DNA from: Aquella oligotrophica
GTDB taxonomy: Bacteria; Pseudomonadota; Gammaproteobacteria; Burkholderiales; UBA11063
Reading direction: 5' to 3'
Length of the DNA stretch: 64,000 nucleotides
Assembly (NCBI RefSeq): GCF_002892535.1
Contig: NZ_CP024847.1
Span: 2,232,001-2,296,000, forward strand
A program made the position numbers and the translations under genes. Shown here piece after piece: positions 1 to 8,426 of this stretch (positions within the stretch are counted from its first letter, which is position 1; every line of letters starts with the position of its first letter). The notes beneath the pieces are model-generated. The model worked only from the letters and a program-made list of their open reading frames with translations. It ran no database searches and was not told where the DNA came from.

Positions 1-138
1 AGTTGTACTATTACTTGGACCACAATTACTTTTAGTGATGGGACAACTACGAATAATACCAACGGTGTTGCCCACTCAAGCTGCATGAGTAGGGCTCCAC
101 TTAAAGAGGACGATCTGATTGAAGCAAGCTGGAATTAG
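1..138 (+). CDS. 3' end of an unrecognised protein gene (partial)
   Basis: An open frame enters from the left edge and stops with TAG at 136-138, giving 45 residues rich in Thr, Ser and Asn with two Ser-Cys pairs and a short Trp-containing stretch. The composition resembles an exported beta-rich domain, but I recognise no family. Its stop overlaps the stop of the convergent dehydratase gene by four bases, with no terminator visible between them. It could be chance, since 45 open codons are not decisive. Confidence 0.35.
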   Translation, partial: SCTITWTTITFSDGTTTNNTNGVAHSSCMSRAPLKEDDLIEASWN

Positions 139-866
139 AAACTGGAATTTTTCTGCTGGTTCAGCCACCATTGATTGAATAATTGCTGTAGTTTCCTTCC
201 GACTTCGGTTTTCGCAAAGATAAATACTTTCGGACTGCCCGGAAACTTCTCGGGAATATCCGCCAAACACAAGTTATGATTCACGTGATGACGATAATCA
301 GCCTCAATACTATCTGTAAACATTACATCTGCTAAAGGTGGAGTCATCGTTAAGCTAGCAATAGCAATATCATTTTTAGGAGTTAACCTGATTACTGCAT
401 GTTTGATATTTTTTAAGGCAAAATCTTGATTAGTTCCGCCACGATTTTCACTAACAATTACCGACTCATTATCAATCAGAGCAAATCGGCTATACTTTAC
501 TCTGTCGCTACAACGAATCATAGGCACTTTCGCTGAGCTTTCAATTGGAATTGACAAATAAAATAACTTACTACGCTCCGGATTTTCGGATATCCCGCCT
601 ACGGCCAAAATAAATTTCCCAGAAGATAAATCATCACTCAGATTTTGCCAACTTGTTGTAACAAATCGTAAATCCAGATGATTATCCGCAGCAAAATTCT
701 TAATAATATCTATATCTTTACCAACGAAACCGCTTTCAGTTTTTGCGCTTAGGGGCGGATAATCGCCAGTGGTGCCAACCAGAATTGTAGTTGCAGCAAA
801 AGATATGCGTATGAAGAAGAGATACCCAATAATAACAATAATAATTTGATCTATAATTTTGCGCAT
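135..866 (-). CDS. pheC: Periplasmic cyclohexadienyl (arogenate/prephenate) dehydratase-like protein
   Basis: The 243-residue protein has an N-terminal signal sequence ending near ISFAA, followed by a solute-binding-protein (SBP_bac_3) fold. Motifs match PheC-type dehydratases: GTTGDYPPL at the mature N-terminus, a GGIS..PERS segment, the ENRGGTNQDFA stretch and FTDSIEADYR. PheC enzymes decarboxylate and dehydrate prephenate or arogenate in the periplasm towards phenylpyruvate or phenylalanine. The gene follows aroA after only seven bases, so the two are probably cotranscribed; aroA acts two steps earlier in aromatic biosynthesis, which supports an enzymatic role. An amino-acid-binding protein of an ABC transporter is the alternative, but no permease or ATPase gene is adjacent. 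Confidence 0.72.
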   Translation of the reverse strand: MRKIIDQIIIVIIGYLFFIRISFAATTILVGTTGDYPPLSAKTESGFVGKDIDIIKNFAADNHLDLRFVTTSWQNLSDDLSSGKFILAVGGISENPERSKLFYLSIPIESSAKVPMIRCSDRVKYSRFALIDNESVIVSENRGGTNQDFALKNIKHAVIRLTPKNDIAIASLTMTPPLADVMFTDSIEADYRHHVNHNLCLADIPEKFPGSPKVFIFAKTEVGRKLQQLFNQWWLNQQKNSSF

Positions 867-873
867 AAACTAC

Positions 874-2181
874 TTAATATACAATCTGCTTAAATAAATC
901 AAAGTAATTGGCAAAAGTTTTTCCAACACACTCATAATCATTAATAACAACAGGAATACCTGCAACCGCAAGCAAAGAAAAACACATTGCCATTCGATGG
1001 TCATTATATGTATCAATACTAATATTTGTATTTATCTTTTCTGGTGGAACTATAGTAATACTGTCATCTGTATAAGATACTTCTGCGCCAAGCTTGATTA
1101 GCTCCGTGTAGATCGCAAATAATCGGTCAGTCTCTTTCACCTTCCAACTGGCAATTCCATTAATCGTAGTAATCCCATCCGCAAATAATGCCAGTACTGC
1201 AATCGTCATTGCTACATCAGGCATATCTTCCATATTTACTGTAATTGCCTTTAAATCATCACTAGCCTTTACATGAATGCTTGTATCATTATAAGTTACT
1301 TTTGCGCCCATTCTTTCCAGTATTCTGGCAAAATTGCGATCCCCTTGCAAACTCGTTGCTGATAAGTGATTAACTATTACATCACCATTTATTGCCCCCA
1401 TTGCAAGAAAATAACTCGCAGAACTTGCATCTGGTTCAACCGTATATTCAATTGCCTTATAACCATCACTTACAGGAATCTGGAAAACATTTTCTTCTAT
1501 TTCAGAGGCTTTAACACCAAACAGCTCAAGTAATTGCAATGTAATATCAACATATGGTCGAGAAATCAGCTCATCTTTTATTCTTATCTGAACCATTCGC
1601 CCAAGTAATGGCAATGCCATCAAGACTCCGGTCAAATACTGGCTGGATACCCTTCCACTAATAGCAACTTCACTAGCAGCATTATCAACAAAGCCTCCAA
1701 CTTTTATCGGTGGAAATCCATCATTTTCAAGATAATCAATCTGACAGCCCAGCTGACTTAACGCAAATATAAGATCTTTAATTGGACGCTCTTTCATTCT
1801 AGCTATACCTGTTAGAATGTAACTACCCGGAGTTAATGCCAGCATTGCACTTAAAAAACGTATTGAGGTACCAGAATTCCCCAGAAATAACTCTGCATCT
1901 GCTACTGGTAATTTACCCCCACAACCGTAGATTTTATAACTAGAACAACCATTCACATCTGTTCTTATTCTTTCAATTTTAATCCCAAGCTGTGATAGTG
2001 CCTGAAGCATTAACTGGACATCTTCTCCTACATCAGGTACATTATGGATGGTACTCACGCCATTGGCCATAGCAGCTAGTGGTAAAACACGGTTAGCAAT
2101 ACTTTTGGAACCAGGTAAATCCAGATTAGCATTAATGTATTTATTACTAGCAGCTAGCTCCATATTTTTCACATTACTCAT
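874..2181 (-). CDS. aroA: 3-phosphoshikimate 1-carboxyvinyltransferase (EPSP synthase)
   Basis: AroA joins shikimate-3-phosphate and phosphoenolpyruvate to make EPSP, the sixth step of the shikimate pathway, in the cytoplasm. The 435-residue length is normal. Signatures run in order: LPGSKSIANR near the N-terminus (PEP/S3P binding), LFLGNSGTSIRFL around residue 100, PDVAMTIAVLALFADG, KVKETDRL and YNDHRMAMCF near the C-terminus. The ATG at 2181 has a modest GAGTG upstream; the ATG six codons on is an alternative start. It is the first gene of a two-gene minus-strand unit with the pheC-like gene and is divergent from a small plus-strand gene. Confidence 0.95.
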   Translation of the reverse strand: MSNVKNMELAASNKYINANLDLPGSKSIANRVLPLAAMANGVSTIHNVPDVGEDVQLMLQALSQLGIKIERIRTDVNGCSSYKIYGCGGKLPVADAELFLGNSGTSIRFLSAMLALTPGSYILTGIARMKERPIKDLIFALSQLGCQIDYLENDGFPPIKVGGFVDNAASEVAISGRVSSQYLTGVLMALPLLGRMVQIRIKDELISRPYVDITLQLLELFGVKASEIEENVFQIPVSDGYKAIEYTVEPDASSASYFLAMGAINGDVIVNHLSATSLQGDRNFARILERMGAKVTYNDTSIHVKASDDLKAITVNMEDMPDVAMTIAVLALFADGITTINGIASWKVKETDRLFAIYTELIKLGAEVSYTDDSITIVPPEKINTNISIDTYNDHRMAMCFSLLAVAGIPVVINDYECVGKTFANYFDLFKQIVY

Positions 2182-2313
2182 AAATTCACTCTAAAACATT
2201 TAAAAAAATTCTTGCAATCTAACACTGTTATGATTAAAATACTGCATTGCACTATTATAACTCAAAATAAAATAATTCAATTACAAAACGCAACTAACTT
2301 GACGGGAAAGAAA

Positions 2314-2451
2314 ATGAAAGAAAAGAAAAAATTAAACCTTATGCCATTTATTTTTCTGTTTTTTATTGGCCTATCTATCATAACTCATTTTGTAGGCTAT
2401 GATAGTCATGAAAAAGAAACACTAAGTAAGACAGTTGAAAATAACAGTTAA
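2314..2451 (+). CDS. Small single-pass membrane protein
   Basis: A 45-residue product starts at the ATG at 2314, eight bases after a purine-rich GGGAAAG. It has a very basic N-terminus (MKEKKKLN), one hydrophobic helix (about residues 10-29) and an acidic polar tail. The frame is open further upstream to 2212, but that part has no good ribosome site and reads like non-coding DNA. It sits between divergent aroA and convergent lolB. No family recognised; a small inner-membrane protein or a chance frame are both possible. Confidence 0.4.
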   Translation: MKEKKKLNLMPFIFLFFIGLSIITHFVGYDSHEKETLSKTVENNS

Positions 2452-2480
2452 TTGCTATCCTTTAGCTCCAGTAATAGATG

Positions 2481-3026
2481 TTAATAATTCAATAGCAGCT
2501 TTATCCTTAAATCGTCTTTACTTGCTTGAATAATTTGTGGATGATTCTCATCATGCCAGCTTAAATATTCAACCCGCCACCCAAGCTGGCTAAAACCAGA
2601 CTTTAATGACTCCTGAACAGGATATTGTGGCAGTGGAACGCCCTGTATCCAATAGTGCAAATACCCCATTGGTAATACAAAACCCAAACGCTCCTGCATC
2701 AATTGGTTAAGATTTTCACCACTATATGTTTTATTTTCCTCATCGGTTAGACTAGCAACACCACTCTCTATTTTTATTTGCGCTACTGTGGAACCAATTG
2801 GCGACATAAAATCAAGTTCTTCATTAGCCGACTCCTTTAGCCAGCTGAAATTACCATAATAATTTTTATCTGCCGTTCGAATTGAAAACCGCCCAGTCAA
2901 ATTATAATTATCATCAACTTGCTGTGGCTTATGGTAGTCTGCAGGATTATCAACTTTGGTATCGTAAAGACTAGCACAACCAGTTAATAATATGCCCAGC
3001 AAAAATAGAGAAACTAGTTTTTTCAT
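2481..3026 (-). CDS. lolB: Outer-membrane lipoprotein receptor LolB
   Basis: LolB receives lipoproteins from periplasmic LolA and inserts them into the inner leaflet of the outer membrane. The product is 181 residues with a lipoprotein signal peptide ending LLTGC (lipid-modified Cys about residue 17). The mature part begins with the family's typical NLTGRFSIRT strand and a GNFSW strand, then the SPIGSTVAQI segment and a C-terminal LGWRVEYLSW strand. Its ATG overlaps the stop of the TPR gene upstream by four bases (ATGA), implying translational coupling. In many betaproteobacteria ispE follows lolB; here the operon ends and a small convergent gene follows. Confidence 0.9.
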   Translation of the reverse strand: MKKLVSLFLLGILLTGCASLYDTKVDNPADYHKPQQVDDNYNLTGRFSIRTADKNYYGNFSWLKESANEELDFMSPIGSTVAQIKIESGVASLTDEENKTYSGENLNQLMQERLGFVLPMGYLHYWIQGVPLPQYPVQESLKSGFSQLGWRVEYLSWHDENHPQIIQASKDDLRIKLLLNY

Positions 3027-4852
3027 TTATTCAAATCCAAACCATACTGATAATACATAAGTATCAGCATTGCTTGATTTAGCATTAGTTTTTCATTCTG
3101 CTGTTTTTCAACCTCTTTGGTTAATACAACTACCTTATTTGCCTTATCCGTCATTTTCTGTGCCAAATAAACCTGCTTTAAATGCATCGCAGTATCACTA
3201 TCGTGCGTCTGCTGATATGCACTCTCAAGGTAACCTTGAGCTTTAGCATAATCCCCCAGTTTATAATAAACCCACCCAACGGTATCCTGAATTGCCGGGT
3301 CTTTCGGTGATAACAGATATGCTTTTTGCGCATAAATGCTAGCTTCTTGATAATGCGTGGTATTTTCCGTCATAACAAAGGCAAGATCATTATAACCAGT
3401 AGCATCATCCGGACTCATTTTGATGTATTTTTTATACCACTGGATAGACTGGGCACTACGATTAGTAAAGCCGGAGAGTGAAGCATACAAGTACACCATC
3501 ACTTTATCATTTGAATAGATTTTTATTTTAGATTCAGTGAGTTTATAGGCAATATCATATTTTCCAAGACTGGTATAAAGTGTTATTTTGGTAATCAAGG
3601 CATCCTTATCTGTCAAGCGAAGTGCTTTGCTAATTCCATCAAGAAACTGGTCTGCCTTTTGATATTGCCCTAAATTCACATATGCCCGAAATGTAGCTAA
3701 ATCTGCAGAAGGCGTCAGGATTGGACTTTGAGTAGCAGATAATTTATAGAATTGAATTGCACTTTCATATTTATGGCTATAATCGTAAAGACTAGCTAAG
3801 GAGAAATCAGTAACACCATCAAGCATGGCATTATTCTGCCTAGCTTTAAGCAATGAAGTAATTGCAGTATTTATATTGCCAAGTTTATAGTTTACTATAG
3901 CTGAATTAACCATCAAACTACCGCTATTTGGTGTCTGTTTTAACGAGCTTTCAATATAGTTATTAGCCTGACTCAGACTGCCGGTACGAATTAGTGCGGC
4001 AATATACAGATTTTGAAGTGTAGCTGAAGGATTTTTATAACGACCAATTTCATGGTTTAGCATATCCATTAATAAGGATAAGTGCTCATCTTTCATTAAA
4101 ATCCCCGCAGACCAATAAACCGGAACTTCCCAGCTAGGATAATAAGCATTAATCTTATCTAAAGAACCTAAAAGTGCAGTTGAATTAGTAGTAATACTAT
4201 AACTTGCTACAGAAAATAATAGTGACTCAGGATAATCAGAATATTTATCAGCTACAAACTCAGCAAATTTCTCCAAATTTTGGCTATCTTTACGATCATA
4301 ATCATTAGTAATAATAGTTGTTAGGAACAATAAAATTGCACGAGCCTTATTTGGGTTAGATTTTATTACCATCTTCAAGCTATCTTTTGCCGCATCAAGA
4401 TTACCATTTTCAACATTTGGACGAATGGAAAAAAGAAGCGCCAATTTAGAATCAGGGGCGGTTTTTACCAGAAGATTAATCAACTGATTTAATCTGGCAG
4501 TATCATGTGGTGCAACACTAAAATGCTCATAACAAATTATACCTTTGTATATCAGACGTGGATCACGATATTTTTCTGATAAGTAGTAATATACAGGGGC
4601 GGCTTTTACATAGTCTCCTTGATTAAATGCTACGTCTGCCTGAATCAACGCAGATAAATCCCCAGGCTCCAAATTTGCCTTTGGTATATTCGCATCGTCA
4701 AAATCAATAAAATTATCTGCATAGTCAATCGAATTGGCAATATTTTTCTGATAGTTCAAAGTTGTAAACTGATCTTGGCTGTACTGTAAATGATCACTAG
4801 CACAGGAAGCAAGGAATAACAACGTTCCCAATATCATGAGGATATTTCTCAT
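3023..4852 (-). CDS. Tetratricopeptide-repeat lipoprotein
   Basis: The 609-residue protein begins with a lipoprotein signal peptide (LFLASC, Cys about 17) and is otherwise helical with many degenerate TPR units. The clearest are in the C-terminal half, for example ATGYNDLAFVMTE and DTVGWVYYKLGDYAKAQGYL. TPR proteins encoded directly upstream of lolB are a common arrangement in betaproteobacteria and are thought to work at the cell envelope, but the partner is not known. It is the first gene of the pair and overlaps lolB by four bases. Base composition and codon use look native. Confidence 0.85.
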   Translation of the reverse strand: MRNILMILGTLLFLASCASDHLQYSQDQFTTLNYQKNIANSIDYADNFIDFDDANIPKANLEPGDLSALIQADVAFNQGDYVKAAPVYYYLSEKYRDPRLIYKGIICYEHFSVAPHDTARLNQLINLLVKTAPDSKLALLFSIRPNVENGNLDAAKDSLKMVIKSNPNKARAILLFLTTIITNDYDRKDSQNLEKFAEFVADKYSDYPESLLFSVASYSITTNSTALLGSLDKINAYYPSWEVPVYWSAGILMKDEHLSLLMDMLNHEIGRYKNPSATLQNLYIAALIRTGSLSQANNYIESSLKQTPNSGSLMVNSAIVNYKLGNINTAITSLLKARQNNAMLDGVTDFSLASLYDYSHKYESAIQFYKLSATQSPILTPSADLATFRAYVNLGQYQKADQFLDGISKALRLTDKDALITKITLYTSLGKYDIAYKLTESKIKIYSNDKVMVYLYASLSGFTNRSAQSIQWYKKYIKMSPDDATGYNDLAFVMTENTTHYQEASIYAQKAYLLSPKDPAIQDTVGWVYYKLGDYAKAQGYLESAYQQTHDSDTAMHLKQVYLAQKMTDKANKVVVLTKEVEKQQNEKLMLNQAMLILMYYQYGLDLNK

Positions 4853-4998
4853 AAATCACCTTATCTTTTTGATTAAACTCGTACTCGGTATGTTTTATAA
4901 TTATGGATTAGTTAATTAATGCTACACAGCCATGACTTTGCTGGCTTTATACGGCAGTAGCTAATTTTACCACTAAACTGTCTCCGGAAAATTTATTT

Positions 4999-5808
4999 AT
5001 GCCTGAACTCCCAGAAGTTGAAACGATTAAAAATGGACTTATTGAGCTAACTGGAACATCTGTAAAAAAAACTGTTATTCGCTTCCCCAGATTACGTTAT
5101 CCATTAAATAAAAACGAATTATCAAAAATGGAGGGGCAAAAAGTTCAATCTGTTGAACGACGGGCAAAATATCTCTTGCTAGTGCTCGAAAAAGGCACAT
5201 TAATCATTCACTTGGGAATGTCAGGGCGAATAACATTATACCGGGATAAAACACCTGAAGTACAAAAACATGATCACGTGGATATCCAGTTTAACGGTTA
5301 TGTCCTAAGATATAATGATCCACGTAGATTTGGCTGTATAGTTTACACAGAAAAAGTTAATGATTCGACACTCTTAGTAAATCTAGGTCCAGAACCCTTT
5401 AATGATGAATTCAACCCACGATACCTAAAAAACAAAATAGCAAACCGGAAAACACCGATTAAACAATTAATAATGGATAATGCAATCGTTGTTGGGGTTG
5501 GAAACATTTATGCTTGTGAATCTCTTTTTATGACAAAAATTAGCCCGTTAAAGCCCGGGAATAACCTTACTCTTACACAATGTGCTGATTTGGTAAAAAA
5601 TATTCAAACAGTTTTACAAAACGCAATTAATGCAGGAGGTAGCTCTTTACGCGACTATAAAAATGCCAATGGCGACCTTGGTTATTTTCAAATAAGTCAT
5701 TATGTTTATGGACGGGCAAATCTGCCGTGTAAGATTTGTAATACCCCAATAAGAGAAGTTCGCCTCGGTCAGAGAAATAGCTTTTTTTGCCCGGAATGTC
5801 AGAAATGA
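4999..5808 (+). CDS. mutM: Formamidopyrimidine-DNA glycosylase (Fpg/MutM)
   Basis: Fpg removes 8-oxoguanine and formamidopyrimidines from DNA and nicks the abasic site. The 269-residue length is typical. The protein begins MPELPEVE, with the catalytic Pro and Glu directly after the initiator Met, and has the conserved lysine in RRAKYLLL, HLGMSGR, NDPRRFG, the VGVGNIYACE helix-two-turn-helix and a C-terminal zinc finger with two Cys-x-x-Cys pairs (CKIC and CPEC). The last bases overlap the start of the following patatin gene as ATGA. Confidence 0.97.
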   Translation: MPELPEVETIKNGLIELTGTSVKKTVIRFPRLRYPLNKNELSKMEGQKVQSVERRAKYLLLVLEKGTLIIHLGMSGRITLYRDKTPEVQKHDHVDIQFNGYVLRYNDPRRFGCIVYTEKVNDSTLLVNLGPEPFNDEFNPRYLKNKIANRKTPIKQLIMDNAIVVGVGNIYACESLFMTKISPLKPGNNLTLTQCADLVKNIQTVLQNAINAGGSSLRDYKNANGDLGYFQISHYVYGRANLPCKICNTPIREVRLGQRNSFFCPECQK

Positions 5809-6764
5809 GATATAAAATCTTGCTACTTTCTTGCTTATTCTTATCTTTTAGCAAAAGCTATTCGGCAGAAAATGAATCAGTAGTAAGCAACCCTGAATTG
5901 CTCGCCTTTATCAATGAAAGTAATTTACCACCTGAATCAACCACCGCAATCAAAGTAAGCAAAAATATTTCACCACCACTCATAATAGGTTTAGCATTAG
6001 GAGGCGGAGCAGCTAAGGGATTTGCACATATTGGGGTCATCAAAGCTCTTGAAGAGAATGGTATAAAGCCTCAGATAATAACGGGCACATCAGCAGGAAG
6101 CATCGTTGGAAGCCTCTATGCATATGGATATACACCAACAGAATTACAGACAATCTCATATCAGCTAGATGAGTTAAACCTAGCAGACTTTACAATTAGC
6201 AAGAACGGCGTCATTAAAGGAGAGAAATTACAACGTTTTATTGATGCCAGAGTAAAAAACACGCCACTCCAGAAACTTAAATTAAATTATACAGCCGTTG
6301 CAACAGATCTAGATAGTGGGCAAAGTATTGGCTTTAATAATGGTGATACGGGTATTGCAGTACGAGCTTCATGCTCCATACCAAACGTGTTTACTCCAGT
6401 AGTTATGAATGGTCATCGCTATGTTGATGGAGGTTTATCTGCGCCTGTACCAGTAAGTTACGCACGTAAAGCTGGCGCAACCTTTGTTATCGCAGTTGAT
6501 ATAACAGCGAAGCCCGAACAGGGGCGAAGTGGGTTTCTGTCAAACTTTGATCAAACAATCAATATACTTAGTATAAAACTACTAAATGAGCAGTTAAAAC
6601 TGGCTGATATAGTCATAAAGCCAGATATCAGCCAGTTGTCAAGCTTTGCTTTTGATAAGAAAAAAGAAGCGATTACACTAGGTTACAAGGCAGCAATGTC
6701 TCAAATGCCCCTTATCAAACAAAAATTGAAAGAAGTAGAACAATCACCCCAAGTGAAAAATTGA
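5805..6764 (+). CDS. Exported patatin-like phospholipase (RssA/NTE type)
   Basis: Patatin-fold enzymes are Ser-Asp dyad lipid acyl hydrolases. After an N-terminal signal peptide (hydrophobic core LLLSCLFLSFS), the protein shows the oxyanion loop GLALGGGAAKGFAHIG, the nucleophile elbow GTSAGS and the DGG motif with the catalytic Asp (YVDGGLSAPVP). I chose the ATG at 5805 because it overlaps the mutM stop as ATGA and directly precedes the signal peptide; in-frame TTG (5787) and ATG (5796) starts lie inside mutM. Product about 319 residues. The coupling to mutM looks like packing rather than shared function. Its end overlaps the next, convergent gene by 21 bases. Confidence 0.85.
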   Translation: MRYKILLLSCLFLSFSKSYSAENESVVSNPELLAFINESNLPPESTTAIKVSKNISPPLIIGLALGGGAAKGFAHIGVIKALEENGIKPQIITGTSAGSIVGSLYAYGYTPTELQTISYQLDELNLADFTISKNGVIKGEKLQRFIDARVKNTPLQKLKLNYTAVATDLDSGQSIGFNNGDTGIAVRASCSIPNVFTPVVMNGHRYVDGGLSAPVPVSYARKAGATFVIAVDITAKPEQGRSGFLSNFDQTINILSIKLLNEQLKLADIVIKPDISQLSSFAFDKKKEAITLGYKAAMSQMPLIKQKLKEVEQSPQVKN

Positions 6765-7493
6765 TTTGTACATGGCTATTGCGGTAGTACCAAGCCAGGT
6801 AACAAATACCCATAGTTCAAATAAATAAAATACTATTGCTATTTTACCCACAATAACTGCAACATACTTAGCAATTACAATTGCCAAAATCAGGATCACA
6901 AATGCGGAGATGATCAGCGTTAAACAGGGGATAAAATTACGCAATAAAGCCTTTAAGCTCAAAAATAACACGTAAAATGGTTTAAACTGGCTTTTGCTAT
7001 AGATGTTTAGTGGCACAGCCAATAGTATGATGAATTGCAGGATAATAAAAACACACTGAAAGGTATAGTTCATAATAGCACTATCCGCTTCTATCAAACT
7101 AAAAAGGTAATTGGAAGCAAGTGAACAAAAAAGTACCAATAGTACATAAACCAAGATTACTCTTAGCTTATTGAAAGAGAAGACTTGAGCATATAACCTA
7201 GCTAAGTAAATTTTTCTACCTTCCTCAAACTCCTTATAGGCTAGTACAATAGCCTGCAAACTTAATGGGAAAATCAAGCTTAAAACAAATGCAGCTAGTA
7301 AGCCTGCTGAAGCACTATAGATGCCTTGGATATTGAACCACATAATTCCAGCAAAACCAAAAAGAAACGGTAAGGAAGCTAGAAGTAACTTGAATGGTTT
7401 AGTCATTAAAATCTTTACACCACTGACTACCCAATTAAATCCATCAAAAATTCTAGTTTTATTAAATTGAATTATATCTTGTTTAGCGAGCAT
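6744..7493 (-). CDS. Multipass membrane protein, BPSS1780-like (paralogue 1)
   Basis: A roughly 249-residue hydrophobic protein with about six predicted membrane helices. The segment after the short N-terminus (FDGFNWVVSGVKILMTKPFK) resembles the start of BPSS1780-type membrane proteins, and the same pattern is seen in the neighbour upstream, so the pair looks like an old tandem duplication. The frame is open to 7511, but I prefer the ATG at 7493 (MLAKQD), which leaves an 11-base overlap with the upstream gene. Function unknown; the neighbouring genes give no clue. Confidence 0.6.
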   Translation of the reverse strand: MLAKQDIIQFNKTRIFDGFNWVVSGVKILMTKPFKLLLASLPFLFGFAGIMWFNIQGIYSASAGLLAAFVLSLIFPLSLQAIVLAYKEFEEGRKIYLARLYAQVFSFNKLRVILVYVLLVLFCSLASNYLFSLIEADSAIMNYTFQCVFIILQFIILLAVPLNIYSKSQFKPFYVLFLSLKALLRNFIPCLTLIISAFVILILAIVIAKYVAVIVGKIAIVFYLFELWVFVTWLGTTAIAMYKSIFHLG

Positions 7494-8211
7494 TACAAAT
7501 CCCATCCACATATATCTTGTAGCAAAATACAGTTGTCACGGCAATGAATACTAAAATCGTCAATGAAATTATGAAAAATCCACCAGCAAAAATCACCGAA
7601 CTCTCAGAAGCAAAAGCAAGAATAATACCCAAATACAATGGAATAATTAAAAATGGTAGCAATAAAAATACAGCAAGCAATAAAATAGCCCAATGCCTTA
7701 ACATCAATTTCCAATTTAGCTTGAGCGCCTGAAATAAAGGAATCTTTGGGTTAAAGGCAATAATCGCTAATGAAATTCCAAAAAATGCCATCCTAAATAG
7801 GCTCACGCCACCTAAAGCCGCAATAATACGCTTATCTGCAAGCATTGACTGGTTTTTCATGTCAATATGCCAATAATTAGCAAGCATTTCAACAATAAAC
7901 ATGCCAAACAGATCAAAGAGCATGCTTGCTAAGGCATAATTTAGAACATTACGTCTAATGATAATTTCACCAAAGTTAAGTCCCAAACCAAAGCTCTCTC
8001 CACGAACGGTCTTGTCGATGCTGAGAAAAATCCTTACCAAAACAAAAACCGCCAGAATGGAACCGATGAAAGGAAAAAATGAAAATAGAATAAAGGCTAT
8101 AGACAAGAATAAAAAATTGATCGGTTTTTCACGGAAAATAGCAAAGCTTTCTTTAACCCAGTTCCACGCAATACCATTAGGCAATTCTGATTTTATATAT
8201 AATTCAGACAT
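7483..8211 (-). CDS. Multipass membrane protein, BPSS1780-like (paralogue 2)
   Basis: 242 residues with about six hydrophobic helices. The N-terminus (IAWNWVKESFAIFREKP) carries the Trp-x-x-x-x-x-x-x-(Phe/Leu)-x-x-x-Pro pattern of BPSS1780-like membrane proteins, a family widespread in betaproteobacteria without an assigned function. It is first in a two-gene minus-strand unit and overlaps the next gene by 11 bases. The assignment rests on pattern similarity by eye and needs a profile search. Confidence 0.6.
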   Translation of the reverse strand: MSELYIKSELPNGIAWNWVKESFAIFREKPINFLFLSIAFILFSFFPFIGSILAVFVLVRIFLSIDKTVRGESFGLGLNFGEIIIRRNVLNYALASMLFDLFGMFIVEMLANYWHIDMKNQSMLADKRIIAALGGVSLFRMAFFGISLAIIAFNPKIPLFQALKLNWKLMLRHWAILLLAVFLLLPFLIIPLYLGIILAFASESSVIFAGGFFIISLTILVFIAVTTVFCYKIYVDGICNAR

Positions 8212-8377
8212 TCATGATTCTCTCAAGTAATGATTAACAGCCGCAATTATACCCCAACTATCAAACGATTAACCATCCTGACTTAATCTATAGCCGAATC
8301 TAACATCAGATAACTAGTATGAAAATAACTGGCATATAAGAGTATTCGTTAATATCAAAACGCCAGGAAATATTTGG

Positions 8378-8383
8378 TATAAT
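8378..8383 (+). promoter_or_regulatory. Candidate -10 element for the potassium channel gene
   Basis: A perfect TATAAT preceded by TTGG lies 43 bases upstream of the start at 8427. No good -35 hexamer is present at 17 bases, so the call is tentative. Confidence 0.35.
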
Positions 8384-8426
8384 CTACATTATTTGAAACC
8401 TACTGGACAAAAACATAAGGATAATT

